Assembly (NCBI GenBank): GCA_947624655.1
Contig: CANQLH010000004.1
Location: 1 to 64,000, forward strand
Direction: 5' to 3'
DNA: 64,000 nt
Source: an uncultured Clostridia bacterium
GTDB lineage: Bacteria; Bacillota; Clostridia; TANB77; CAG-508
Shown here one piece after another: positions 1-11,615 of the stretch. The position numbers were made by a program, and so were the translations under genes. Below the pieces are notes generated by a model that had not been told where the DNA came from, ran no database searches, and saw nothing but the letters and a program-made list of their open reading frames with translations. Every line of letters starts with the position of its first letter. Position 1 is the first letter of the stretch.

Positions 1-3
1 TAT

Positions 4-582
4 TTGTCTGATAATATACAATACTTGATAGATATAGGATTTAAAAATATTACATGTAATTTTAATTATTCTGATAGTTGGAATGATGATTCATTAGAAG
101 TATTAAAAGAACAATATAAGAAGATTGTTAATATTTACTATGATGAATTTAAAAAGAAAAATTATGTTAAAATATATCCTTTAGACACCAAAATGTATTT
201 TCATATTCATGAAAAAGTATGTTCAAATAGTTGTAATGGCAATCGTGTAGCAGTAAATGCAGATGGAAAATTTTATCCATGCATACAATTTGTGGGAGAT
301 ACACGTTTTGAAATAGGAAATTATATAGATGGAATTAATTTACAAAAAAGAAAAGAAATAATATCAAGAAGATTATCAAGTAAAGTAGTATGTGATGAGT
401 GTACGCTAAAAGATAGATGTCTATATAAATGTGGTTGTGCAAGGATAATTACAACTAATGATATTGTAGAAGTTTCTCCCCTTATATGTGAGACAGAACG
501 TATTTATATAGAAGAAGCAGATAATCTCGCAAATAGATTGTATAAAGATTTTAAAAATATTTTTATTGCTTTAAATTACTAA
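4..582 (+). CDS. C-terminal part of a radical SAM/SPASM-domain protein (truncated by window start)
   Basis: Cys-rich SPASM-like tail: CSNSCNGNRVAVNADGKFYPC...CDECTLKDRCLYKCGC. Confidence 0.7.
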   Translation: MSDNIQYLIDIGFKNITCNFNYSDSWNDDSLEVLKEQYKKIVNIYYDEFKKKNYVKIYPLDTKMYFHIHEKVCSNSCNGNRVAVNADGKFYPCIQFVGDTRFEIGNYIDGINLQKRKEIISRRLSSKVVCDECTLKDRCLYKCGCARIITTNDIVEVSPLICETERIYIEEADNLANRLYKDFKNIFIALNY

Positions 583-596
583 AGATTTTGGAGAGT

Positions 597-692
597 TCAA
601 CTCTCCATTATTTTATAGATTAGTTCATTCATCTTTTTGCTCTTAAATACAAATGCAGAAATAAGAATATTAGTATCTAACATTACTTTCAT
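597..692 (-). pseudogene. Truncated PIN-domain toxin (N-terminal 31 aa only)
   Basis: Reverse strand reads MKVMLDTNILISAFVFKSKKMNELIYKIMES*, a PIN-domain N-terminus directly downstream of an AbrB-type antitoxin, ending in a palindrome. Confidence 0.6.
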
Positions 693-694
693 AA

Positions 695-952
695 CTAATC
701 CTTCTTTCTATTTTTTCTAAATTCTTTTATCATTTGGACAACATCTTCTTCTGTTTCTAAGCCAAGCCTTTCTGCTTCACCATCAAAAGCATTTTGTATT
801 TTTTCTAAAGCTAACATTGCGGAATTTTGAATAACTATATCTTTTCCTTTTTGAATAAAAAGAATTTTACTTCCTTCTTTTAAATCTAATAATTCTCTAA
901 TTGATTTTGGAATAGTTACTTGACCTTTGGTTGTTACTTTTGCTAATTCCAT
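695..952 (-). CDS. AbrB/MazE-type (SpoVT-AbrB fold) antitoxin/transcription regulator
   Basis: MELAKVTTKGQVTIPKSIRELLDLKEGSKILF motif. Confidence 0.85.
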   Translation of the reverse strand: MELAKVTTKGQVTIPKSIRELLDLKEGSKILFIQKGKDIVIQNSAMLALEKIQNAFDGEAERLGLETEEDVVQMIKEFRKNRKKD

Positions 953-1234
953 AAAATCACTTCCTTTTCATATTCCTTACATTCCTTACTAATATTATAT
1001 GCTATTTTTATAAAATTATCAATATTTTTATTGAAAAATTTTTAATTTATGCTGCACTAATTTCAACAGTTGATTAATCGAATTATTTTTTTTAGCAAAA
1101 TTTGGGAGGAAAAATTTTCGCAAATAACCTCCTTAATCGCTCCAATTTAAAGAAGAGGAGATAAGCAGTTGCTTTTTCTCCTCTTCTTTGTTTAGGGCAA
1201 TGCTTGGGCGTCGGGATTACGCTGTCAGAAAAGA

Positions 1235-1600
1235 TTAGTGCTCGGACTCATCGTTCTCTTTTGCAGCGTAGATAACAAGAATATTTATATCCTGTTTAAT
1301 CCACACTGCTTTTACGCCTTCACTTTTCAGAACGCTGATTATGGCTGTCTGCCTGGGATACTGCTTCACGAACTCCTCAGTGCTGATTTTCCGAAATTCC
1401 TTCCGGAAAATCCGGCTGCTTAGGTATCTCTTGTTCGAAGACATAAAGAGCATACCGTCCGCCTCTCGGACTTCAAGCTCGTATACAGCCCAGTAGTCAG
1501 CTGGCCTTGGGATGTTATATGAGATTAGCTCCATCTCATTCATAACTTCCTTGGTATACGTTGTTCCCCTAATACCAAGTTCCAAAAAACGCTTAAGCAT
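1235..1600 (-). CDS. Small hypothetical protein in GC-rich single-gene cassette
   Basis: SD AAGGGAGGG before ATG; consensus promoter TTGACA-N17-TATAAT; GC-rich codon usage with three in-frame CGG codons. Confidence 0.65.
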   Translation of the reverse strand: MLKRFLELGIRGTTYTKEVMNEMELISYNIPRPADYWAVYELEVREADGMLFMSSNKRYLSSRIFRKEFRKISTEEFVKQYPRQTAIISVLKSEGVKAVWIKQDINILVIYAAKENDESEH

Positions 1601-1790
1601 GATTTTACCCTCCCTTCGTTATTAACTAACGCGGTGATATGTAGAAAAAAATCTACGTTTTTATTATACTACACATTATGTTAATTGTCAAACATTATGT
1701 TAATATTGATTTTTTTTAAATTTTATGTTATAATAAAAATGCATATAAGCCTAGTCTGGTTATATGACAAATTGATAGGAGGGAATTTCC

Positions 1791-2123
1791 ATGAATGTCT
1801 GCCTGGCAGGCACACCACTCCCGGTTTCCGAAGTTGAGGCTATGAACAAGGGGCTCTGCGAAGTGCAGGTAGCCCACAACCTCCTTGTAAACGCCATTGA
1901 AATTGAGACGGCTAACAAGGTGGTGAATTTCGTCGGAGAGATGCAGTACATCGGCATTGAGTTCACTATTCGTGGACGTGGATGGACTGTCTACAGTCTG
2001 ACAGTACCGGTTGAGAGCGAAGACACTAAGGCTTACGCACTCAACAAGGAGGCTCTCTTTGACATTGCTCCCGAAGTTCGGAAGTATCTGTGGGAGTACT
2101 GCAGAAGCAAACTGGTGGCATAA
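1791..2123 (+). CDS. Small hypothetical protein in GC-rich single-gene cassette
   Basis: SD aggagg, upstream TATAAT, downstream hairpin terminator (gaggacccgcgcctgcgggtcctcc); GC-rich. Confidence 0.7.
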   Translation: MNVCLAGTPLPVSEVEAMNKGLCEVQVAHNLLVNAIEIETANKVVNFVGEMQYIGIEFTIRGRGWTVYSLTVPVESEDTKAYALNKEALFDIAPEVRKYLWEYCRSKLVA

Positions 2124-2143
2124 CTTGCCACAGCACCAATCCT

Positions 2144-2185
2144 TCCGCGAAGAGGACCCGCGCCTGCGGGTCCTCCTTCTATAAG
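2144..2185 (+). terminator. Rho-independent-like terminator of GC-rich cassette
   Basis: aggacccgcgcctgcgggtcct hairpin followed by T-rich tract. Confidence 0.7.
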
Positions 2186-2217
2186 TACGATTCTAATATA
2201 AAAATCGGAGAAAATTC

Positions 2218-3497
<1,280 letters not shown>

Positions 3498-3513
3498 TCA
3501 TATTTCCTTTCTT

Positions 3514-4507
3514 CTATAAAACTAATCCGAATTTTCTCATATACATCTTTTAATGTCTTATTTGCAATAATTTTAGCTTTTTCCGCACCAGTTTTATATA
3601 TTTTCTCTAAATAGTCAGGATTATCTTTAAGCTCTTTATATTTTTCTTGCATTGGTTTAAGTTCTTCTATTACAGCCTCTGCAACTGCTACTTTAAAGTC
3701 TCCATATCCTTTACCTTCAAATTCTTTTTCAATATCTTGTTTAGTTTTTCCTGTAATTGCACTGTATATAGAAATCAAATTGCTTATTCCAGGCTTTTCT
3801 TTTACATCAAATCTTACTATATTTTCAGAATCTGTTACAGCTTTTTTGAATTTTTTAAGTATAACGTCTGGTTCATCATTTAAGAATATTGAATCATTAG
3901 GGATACTAGAACTTTTACTCATTTTACTTGTTGGCTCTTGAAGCCCCATAACACGCGCAGCGACTCCTTGTATAAAAGGTTCTGGTACCTTAAATGTTTC
4001 TCCATATATACTGTTAAACCTTTCTGCTAAATCTCTTGTAAGCTCTAAGTGTTGCTTTTGGTCTTCTCCAACAGGTACCAAATCTGCTTGATATAGCAAA
4101 ATATCTGCTGCCATAAGTACAGGATAAGTAAAGAGTCCACTGTTTATATTATCTGCATGTTTTGCAGATTTATCCTTAAATTGTGTCATTCTCGAAAGTT
4201 CACCCATATATGTATAACAATTTAAAATCCATGCAAGTTCTGCATGTTCTGCAACGTGCGATTGAATAAAAATATTACTTTTTTCTGGATTAATTCCTGC
4301 GGAAATATATAATGCAAGTAAATTTAAAGTATTTTTCCTTAAATTTTCTGGATTATTTCTTATTGTTAAAGTATGCAAATCTGCTATCATATAATTGCAC
4401 TCATAATCCTCTTGCATTTTTTTCCAATTATTAATTGCTCCTAAGTAATTTCCAAGCGTTAAATTACCTGTTGCTTGTATACCGCTTAATATGATTTTCT
4501 TACTCAT
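3514..4507 (-). CDS. trpS: Tryptophanyl-tRNA synthetase; CGG at 3527-3529 moves the stop to 3514 (…VYEKIGLVL*)
   Basis: MSKKIILSGIQATGNLTLGNYLGAINNW and KMSKS motif. Confidence 0.95.
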
Positions 4508-4521
4508 TTAAGTTTTCCTTT

Positions 4522-4968
4522 CTATTTCATATTTTCTTTTTCTATTTCAGAAATTAAATTAATTCTAGCTACATGTCTTCCGCCTTCAAATTCAGTTGCT
4601 AAAAACTGTCTAACTATACATATTGCTTCATTTACTGTAAGATAATCTGCACCTAGAGCTAATATATTTGCATCATTATGCATTCTTGCAAATTTTGCTA
4701 TTTGTTCTTGATAGCAATTAACACATCTTACACCCTTAAATTTATTTGCAACTATTGACATACCTATTCCTGATCTACAAATAAGTATTCCAACATCTGC
4801 CTTTTTAGTTGATACTTCTTTTGCAACTTCTTTTGCTATATTTGGATAATCAACACTTTCCTCTGAAAATGTTCCTTTATCAGTATATTTTATTTCCTTT
4901 TCATCTAAATATCTTTTTATCTCCTCTTTTAATTTGTATCCTCCATGATCTGAACCAATTACTATCAT
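4522..4968 (-). CDS. rpiB: Ribose-5-phosphate isomerase B
   Basis: MIVIGSDHGGYKLKEEIKRYL, GADYLTVNEA. Confidence 0.9.
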   Translation of the reverse strand: MIVIGSDHGGYKLKEEIKRYLDEKEIKYTDKGTFSEESVDYPNIAKEVAKEVSTKKADVGILICRSGIGMSIVANKFKGVRCVNCYQEQIAKFARMHNDANILALGADYLTVNEAICIVRQFLATEFEGGRHVARINLISEIEKENMK

Positions 4969-5014
4969 ATTTTACCTCCGTTTATTTAATAATATTATTA
5001 ACTTTTCTTGTATT

Positions 5015-6943
5015 TTAATCATTTATATAATTCTTTATCTCATTATCTACTCTTGTTATGAATTCCTTCGCACTCATTTGACCTTCATCTCCAGATTTTC
5101 TTGAACGTACACTAACTTTTTCTCCTTCTACTTCCTTTTCTCCAACAACAAGCATATATGGTATTTTTTGCATTTGTGCTTCTCTTATTTTATATCCAAT
5201 TTTTTCATTTCTATCATCTAATTCTACTCTTATTCCAAGAGCTTCTAACTCTTCTTTTATCTTCATAGAATAATCTAACTGATTATCAGATATTGGAAGT
5301 ATTTTTACCTGTACAGGAGAAAGCCATAGTGGAAACGCTCCTTTTGTTTCTTCTATTAAGAATGCTAAAAATCTATCAAATGTTCCAAGTATTGCTCTAT
5401 GAATAACAACTGGTCTGTGTGGTGCTCCATCTTCTCCAATATATTCAAGTTCAAATCTTTGTGGTAATAAGAAGTCTAATTGACATGTAGATATTGTAAC
5501 ATCATGTCCAACAGCTGTTTTTATTTGAACGTCTAATTTTGGTCCATAGAAGGCTGCTTCTCCTTTTGCTTCATAGAAATCTAATCCTGATTCTGTTAAA
5601 ATATCTCTTAACTGTCTTTCTGCCATTTCCCACATATCATCATCATCAAAATATTTTGCCTTATTTTCTTTATCTCTTAAAGATAATCTAAATGAATAAT
5701 CTTTGAAGCCAAAATCTTTATATACAGAAAGTATTAAATCAACAACTTTTCCAAATTCTTCTTTTATTTGGTCTGGTCTTACAAAAAGGTGTGCATCATT
5801 TTGACACATTTCACGTACTCTTTCTAGTCCGCAAACACTTCCGCTATCCTCAAACCTAAAGTCATGTGCAAGTTCTCCAATTCTTATTGGCAACTCTCTA
5901 TATGAATGTAGTTTATTTTTATATATTAACATATGATGAGGACAGTTCATTGGTCTTAGAACTAGCTCTTCTGTATCTATTTTCATAACTGGAAACATAT
6001 CTTCTTTATAGTGATCCCAGTGACCACTTGTCTTATATAAGTCTACATTTGCCATTGAAGGAGTATATACATGTTTATATCCTAATTTTACTTCTTTATC
6101 TTGTATATATCTTTCAAGTAATCTTCTAACTGTTGCACCATTAGGCAAATACATTGGAAGTCCAGAACCTACTAATGGATGAGTCATAAATAATTCTAAA
6201 TCTTTTCCAATTTTTCTATGGTCTCTTTGTTTAGCTTCTTCTTGAGCTTTTATATATTCATCAAGTTCACTCTGCTTTGGGAAAGATATAGCATATATTC
6301 TTTGTAACATCTTATTCTTTTCACTGCCTCTCCAATATGCTCCTGAAGATGACAATATTTTAAATGCTTTAATTTTTCCTGTGCTTTCAAGATGTGGACC
6401 TGCACAAAGGTCTGTAAAATCTCCTTGTTTATAGAATGAGATTTCTTCTCCCTCTGGTAAATCTTCTATTAATTCTATTTTATATGGTTCATTTTTCATT
6501 AATTCTAAAGCTTCTTTTTTAGGTAAAGAAAATCTTTCTATACTAAGGTTTTCTTTTATTATTTTTTTCATTTCTTCTTCTATTTTTTGTTTATCTTCTT
6601 CTGAAAATGGGGTATCTGTATCAAAATCATAATAGAATCCATCATCTATTGCAGGTCCTATTGCAAGTTTTACATTTGGGAATAATCTTTTTACGGCTTG
6701 TGCCATTATATGTGATGTTGTATGCCAGTAAGCCTTTTTCCCATCTAAACTATTTTCAAAAGTTAATATTTCTACTGTACAATCTTTTTCTAATTTATAT
6801 CTTAAATCTTTTACCTCTCCGTCAATTAATACAGCTGTCATATTTCTTGCTAATCCTTCACTTATACTTTTAGCTAAATCTAATGCTGAACTTCCTTTTT
6901 CAATTTCTTTTTTGCTTCCATCTTTAAGTGTTACATTTATCAT
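5015..6943 (-). CDS. thrS: Threonyl-tRNA synthetase
   Basis: TGS domain and class II core; full-length, no in-frame CGG. Confidence 0.97.
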   Translation of the reverse strand: MINVTLKDGSKKEIEKGSSALDLAKSISEGLARNMTAVLIDGEVKDLRYKLEKDCTVEILTFENSLDGKKAYWHTTSHIMAQAVKRLFPNVKLAIGPAIDDGFYYDFDTDTPFSEEDKQKIEEEMKKIIKENLSIERFSLPKKEALELMKNEPYKIELIEDLPEGEEISFYKQGDFTDLCAGPHLESTGKIKAFKILSSSGAYWRGSEKNKMLQRIYAISFPKQSELDEYIKAQEEAKQRDHRKIGKDLELFMTHPLVGSGLPMYLPNGATVRRLLERYIQDKEVKLGYKHVYTPSMANVDLYKTSGHWDHYKEDMFPVMKIDTEELVLRPMNCPHHMLIYKNKLHSYRELPIRIGELAHDFRFEDSGSVCGLERVREMCQNDAHLFVRPDQIKEEFGKVVDLILSVYKDFGFKDYSFRLSLRDKENKAKYFDDDDMWEMAERQLRDILTESGLDFYEAKGEAAFYGPKLDVQIKTAVGHDVTISTCQLDFLLPQRFELEYIGEDGAPHRPVVIHRAILGTFDRFLAFLIEETKGAFPLWLSPVQVKILPISDNQLDYSMKIKEELEALGIRVELDDRNEKIGYKIREAQMQKIPYMLVVGEKEVEGEKVSVRSRKSGDEGQMSAKEFITRVDNEIKNYIND

Positions 6944-7094
6944 TTTGTATACCCCTTTCTTAAATTTGAATTTGTTTTTATGTATTATAATTACAGTTTA
7001 ATATGGTTATTATACTATAAAAGCAAAAAATAATCAACTAATAACATATTAAAAAAACACTAAGCATTTTAAATCTTTGCTTAGTGGTAAATCT

Positions 7095-7171
7095 TGGTGC
7101 TCCTTCAAGGATTTGAACCTTGGACCCACCGGTTATGAGCCGGTTGCTCTGACCAACTGAGCTAAAGGAGC
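7095..7171 (-). tRNA. tRNA with CAT anticodon (Met or Ile2)
   Basis: GCTCCTTTAGCTCAGTTGGTCAGAGCAACCGGCTCATAACCGG...GGTTCAAATCC...GGAGCACCA cloverleaf. Confidence 0.9.
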
Positions 7172-7216
7172 ATTATATGAAATAAAAAGCATCCCTTTTT
7201 AAGGATGTATTTATGT

Positions 7217-7290
<74 letters not shown>

Positions 7291-7365
7291 ATTCATCAAC
7301 TTTGATTATTATACTTTGTATTTTATAATTTGTCAATACTTTTTATAAATTTTCTTATATTATTA

Positions 7366-7794
7366 TTAAAAAAATTTTTTTATAAAATTAAAGAGTTTTT
7401 TATACCATTTTTCATTTTCAACAACAATCATACTATTTTCAGTATTTGGAATAGTCTCAAGGTCTATCTCTCTTTTTTTAAATAAATTATCTGTATTATA
7501 TTTTTCTTTAGCAATTTGTTCTAAATCGAAATTTTCCTTTGCTTCAATCCTTTGTTTTTCATATTCCGTAGCCCAATAGTCTTTATATAAATTGGCTAAT
7601 ATTGCTGTTGCTTCTTTAGAGATATTCTGTTCTTCAAGAGTTTTTGTTTTATCTATTTTAAAATTATTACTTGTATTCATATATTTTTTATACATATCTA
7701 TTTTAAATTTAGGAATTTTCGTCAAATCTTCTTTTTTAGTATATTTTAATACCTCAATAACTTCTTGATAAGCATTTGCATATATCTCATTCAT
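7366..7794 (-). CDS. Hypothetical protein
   Basis: Open 142-aa ORF downstream of 7810-8193 in the same orientation. Confidence 0.6.
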   Translation of the reverse strand: MNEIYANAYQEVIEVLKYTKKEDLTKIPKFKIDMYKKYMNTSNNFKIDKTKTLEEQNISKEATAILANLYKDYWATEYEKQRIEAKENFDLEQIAKEKYNTDNLFKKREIDLETIPNTENSMIVVENEKWYKKLFNFIKKFF

Positions 7795-7809
7795 CTTAAG
7801 TATCCTCCT

Positions 7810-8193
7810 CTATCTAAATAAACCTTCTAATTTTGAAATCATACTTTCTGCCTGTTCCTTAAACTCATCATTAATTTGTTTATCACTTTTTATAATATCT
7901 TCTTCAACTTTTCTTGCCTCTTTTTTATCTGTTGTTAATGCTTTAGGAACAGTTGCTTTTCCAATACTTCTTGCAGAAAATAATTCTTCTGTTTCTTCAT
8001 CGAGACTACCAACAAATGAATCGGCACTTTCTGAATCTTTAGTATTTTCTTCTATTTCTTTATCAAGACAACCTACAAATGAATCGGCAGTTATTAGCTC
8101 TTCAGTATTTTCTTCTGTCTCTTTATCTGCTTCTTCATATAATCCCTTTTTTTCAACATCCCAATCTATTATAGATGACTCTATAGATTTCAT
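7810..8193 (-). CDS. Hypothetical acidic protein with internal ADSFVG-(C/S)-LD-(K/E)-E repeats
   Basis: Internal peptide repeats and SD-like sequence. Confidence 0.55.
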   Translation of the reverse strand: MKSIESSIIDWDVEKKGLYEEADKETEENTEELITADSFVGCLDKEIEENTKDSESADSFVGSLDEETEELFSARSIGKATVPKALTTDKKEARKVEEDIIKSDKQINDEFKEQAESMISKLEGLFR

Positions 8194-8369
8194 TCTTTTA
8201 CCACTCCCTTTTATTTAATTTTATCATTTTTACAAAGTTTTGTAAACCTATAAAATTTCGTGAATAGCGAAAAACTTACAAGTTTTGAAATTATTGAAAT
8301 ACTTTTTTAGATAGATAAGCGAGTGGCAATCGTCAAACATACGGCAATAGTCACTCGCTTTTGTAGAGG

Positions 8370-8621
8370 TCAGTCTATCTCCTCAAAGAAATCGTCGTTC
8401 AGTTTCTTCAAGTTCTCCTCATTTGCCTCTTCAGCCCAGAAGCCTTGGGCAAATTCGATGACCTTAAAGGGCTGGCATTTCTTATAGATGCTGTTCTCTA
8501 CTAGTTTGGCAACAACTGTAAACCGAACCAAAGAGCCTTCTCCGGAAATGTCAGTAGCCAAGAACTTGTTTTTGAGTGCGCCAAGCTTGTTATAAAACCC
8601 GGCAATCCACAAATCGGACAT
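8370..8621 (-). CDS. Small hypothetical protein in GC-rich single-gene cassette (MSDLWIAGFYNKLG...)
   Basis: SD gaggtgag before MSDLW; TTGACA/TATAAT promoter; terminator gcgagtggcaatcg...agtcactcgctttt. Confidence 0.65.
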   Translation of the reverse strand: MSDLWIAGFYNKLGALKNKFLATDISGEGSLVRFTVVAKLVENSIYKKCQPFKVIEFAQGFWAEEANEENLKKLNDDFFEEID

Positions 8622-8765
8622 ACACTTCTCACCTCTATACACTAATTTCTCACATTTGTGAGATAATTATATTATAGCAGAACCTTTACATAATTGTCAA
8701 ATTTTGCTCATTTTACCATAGTATAATCCTTTTGTTTGAGGTTTCATAAATTTTTAACAGCTTTT

Positions 8766-9254
8766 TCATTTTCTTACATAAGTCACATAACTATAATCAT
8801 ATGGATTTTTATCATCTTTTAATCCTTTTACTTTTTGAGTAATTTCCCATTTACTTTTATCTATTTCTGGAAAGAACGCATCTCCTTCAAATTCTTCATC
8901 TATCTCTGTTATATACATTTTATTTGCATAAGGCATAAGAGTTTTATACATCATTGCCCCACCTATTACAAAGTTTTCTTCTTCATCATCTATATATTTT
9001 TGCAAATCATCAAGACTATATACCGTTGTAACCTGTGGGTCATCAGAGACTTCTTCTTTTAAATGTGTAAGCACAACATGCTCTCTATTAGGTAAAACTC
9101 TTCCTAGTGAGAAAAATGTATTTCTTCCCATTATTATAGTTTTTCCTGTTGTTATTTCTTTAAATCTTTTTAAATCTTCTGGGATATGCCATATAAGTTC
9201 ATTATTTCTTCCTATAACATTATTTTTTGCAACTGCAACTATTATACTTAACAT
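8766..9254 (-). CDS. folA: Dihydrofolate reductase
   Basis: MLSIIVAVAKNNVIGRNNELIWHIPEDLKRFKEITTGKTIIMGRNTF. Confidence 0.95.
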   Translation of the reverse strand: MLSIIVAVAKNNVIGRNNELIWHIPEDLKRFKEITTGKTIIMGRNTFFSLGRVLPNREHVVLTHLKEEVSDDPQVTTVYSLDDLQKYIDDEEENFVIGGAMMYKTLMPYANKMYITEIDEEFEGDAFFPEIDKSKWEITQKVKGLKDDKNPYDYSYVTYVRK

Positions 9255-9269
9255 ATATTTCCTCTTTTC

Positions 9270-10062
9270 CTATACCGCAACTGGCATATCTATTTTTCCT
9301 AAATGTTTATAATCTATAAGTTTAATATCATCTATTGTAAAATCATAAAAATCTTTTATTTCTGGATTTATCCATAGCTTTGGAGCAGGTAGTGCTTGAT
9401 TTCTTCTTGATAATTGTTCTTTTATTCCTTCGATTTGATTTTCATATATATGAGCATTATTGATGCAAACTGTTAAAAGTCCAACTTTAAAACCTGTAAC
9501 TTGTGCAAGTAAATGTACAAGTACAGCATATTGTGCAACATTAAATGGATTTCCAAGTGGTAAATCATTTGAACGAATTGTTAACATACAATTAAGCTTT
9601 CCATCCGTAACATCCCAACAGCTATTATAAACGCAAGGATAAAGTGCTCCTGTATCAAGATATGGAATTTGCCATAAATTAATTAACATTCTTCTATCTT
9701 GTGGATTCGTCTTTAATTTATTAATCAAAGTATCAATTTGTTTAAATTCTTTAACTACCCATCCATAAGCAGTTCCGATAGTTCCGGTCCTCCATCTCCC
9801 ATTCGTCCCATATATGAACATTTTCTTCTTGAAGTTCTTTTACGCTGTTGGATTGTTTTTGAAATATCCAAAGAAGTTCTTTAACAGCTGTTTTAAAGGC
9901 AACAAATTTTGTCGTTAATATAGGAAATTCTTCACTTAAATCAAATTGCATAATTTGATGTGGTAATTTATATGTTGCAATTCCTGTTCTATTTTGATCA
10001 TAATACCCTTCATCAAGTATTTTTTTACATAAATCAAGATAAATTTCATCAAATTTACTCAT
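9270..10062 (-). CDS. thyA: Thymidylate synthase; +1 shift at CGG 9784-9786
   Basis: Skipping C joins ...[11 protein letters not shown] to [14 protein letters not shown]; both halves typical ThyA. Confidence 0.95.
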
Positions 10063-10133
10063 TTTAAATTTAACCTCCTGTATTTTTTTCTAACAAAAGA
10101 GTGCCCTTTATTTAAGGCACTCTATAAAACATA

Positions 10134-10958
10134 TTATTCTCCTCTACCTTCTGGTAAAGCATCAGTAGAAGTTGTAAGTCTTAGTTTAAACACATATGCA
10201 AATGCCCTTGCAACTTTGCTTTGTTTAATTCTTTGCCATAGAGTTGGTTTAACATTAATTCGAGTTTCTTCTAAGTATTGCTGTTGTTGTTCTATGCCAC
10301 TTTTCTTTTCTTCTTCAACTATTTCTAGTGGTGTAGGAATTCCCTTTAGGGCATCAGCTATCTCTATACCAATATAGCTTAATGCTTTTGATTTATCTTC
10401 AATTCTTTCCATATCTATTTCAATATGTAAGTTTGCCTCTAGATTGTTTATTCTAGCATTAACTAATTTAACTGCATCTTTGTAATTGCCAGATGTATCT
10501 ACTTTTGCTCTTCCGATTATTCCTAAGGCATCTATTATATCTTCGCTAAATACTTTAGCGCCATTTTTTACATATACTTTCCAATCTTTATCTTTATTAA
10601 CAACAGTATCTAATAAATCTCTTAATTCTGAAGATAAACCTATATTTTTTTCTCTTTGTCTAATTAATTCTTCGATTTGTTTAGTATTTTCTTCAAATTG
10701 ATTTGTTGCATATTCCACTAATCCGTACGCAGACTTATATACAGATGCAGGGAAATTTTTCTTCCTTGGATATTCTATTAAATACATTTTTATTGATTCT
10801 ATTAAATCTTTAAAATATGCATCATCATCTAATTGAACTATTTGTTTTTTACTATTTGGATTAATTAACTTTTGTACTTTATCTATATTTGATAAAATTT
10901 TCTCCTCAGTTATTACCATTCTTATGTTTACTATGCCAGTTTTTTTAGCTCTTAGCAT
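10134..10958 (-). CDS. Hypothetical protein
   Basis: 274-aa ORF, no family recognised. Confidence 0.6.
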   Translation of the reverse strand: MLRAKKTGIVNIRMVITEEKILSNIDKVQKLINPNSKKQIVQLDDDAYFKDLIESIKMYLIEYPRKKNFPASVYKSAYGLVEYATNQFEENTKQIEELIRQREKNIGLSSELRDLLDTVVNKDKDWKVYVKNGAKVFSEDIIDALGIIGRAKVDTSGNYKDAVKLVNARINNLEANLHIEIDMERIEDKSKALSYIGIEIADALKGIPTPLEIVEEEKKSGIEQQQQYLEETRINVKPTLWQRIKQSKVARAFAYVFKLRLTTSTDALPEGRGE

Positions 10959-11300
10959 TGTAAACCTCCCTCCTTCGTACTATGTTATATTTGATATTTA
11001 AATTATATAACATTTAATCTAATACTACAATAGAAAATTAAAAATATTTCTTTAATTTTCTGTTACAATTTTATTACAATAATATTACATTTGTCAACAT
11101 TTTTTTGTTTAATTTTACAAATTTTTTTCTGCACAATAAAAAGATTATTTTGTAGCAGACTTTTATCTCACTAGTACAATGCATTGTAACACTAATTATT
11201 ATTTTTGTATAGACTATTAATAGAAAACTTGTAAATTTTTTAGTTTTTATTCTTAGATATATAAGAAATAATTAATAACTTTTTGGGGGCACTACATGAT

Positions 11301-11547
11301 ATGTATAGTTTATGTGATTTACCGCTAAATGTATCTAGTACTGTTCAAAAGCTTGAATGTAATCGGCTCTCTAAAAAGAAGATTTTTAGATTTAGGAATT
11401 GTTGAAAACACTTTAATAACACCTGTTTTAAAAAGTCCTTCTGGAGATCCAACTGCCTTTGAGATACGAGGTACGTTAATTGCACTTAGAAAAGAAGATG
11501 CAAATTTAATCAAGGTAAAATCTCTTACCTGTGATGATAATATATAA
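11301..11547 (+). CDS. feoA: FeoA-like ferrous iron transport protein; +1 shift at CGG 11364-11366
   Basis: MYSLCDLPLNVSSTVQKLECN-GSLKRRFLDLGIVENTLITPVLKSPSGDPTAFEIRGTLIALRKEDANLI after skipping C; directly upstream of feoB. Confidence 0.9.
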
Positions 11548-11615
11548 GAGTAAGTTAAACTTACTCTTAACATTTTTATTATATTAAATAATATTATATT
11601 TAAGAGGTGATGTTA

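Noticed and set aside
1760-1966. ORFs antisense to clear genes (e.g. 1760-1966 minus, 51437-51862 plus, 20250-20708 plus)
   Set aside because: Low-complexity antisense translations with no SD or family features; the opposite strand is clearly coding.
6944-7080. T-box riboswitch before thrS
   Set aside because: Leader too short and no recognisable T-box sequence or specifier stem.
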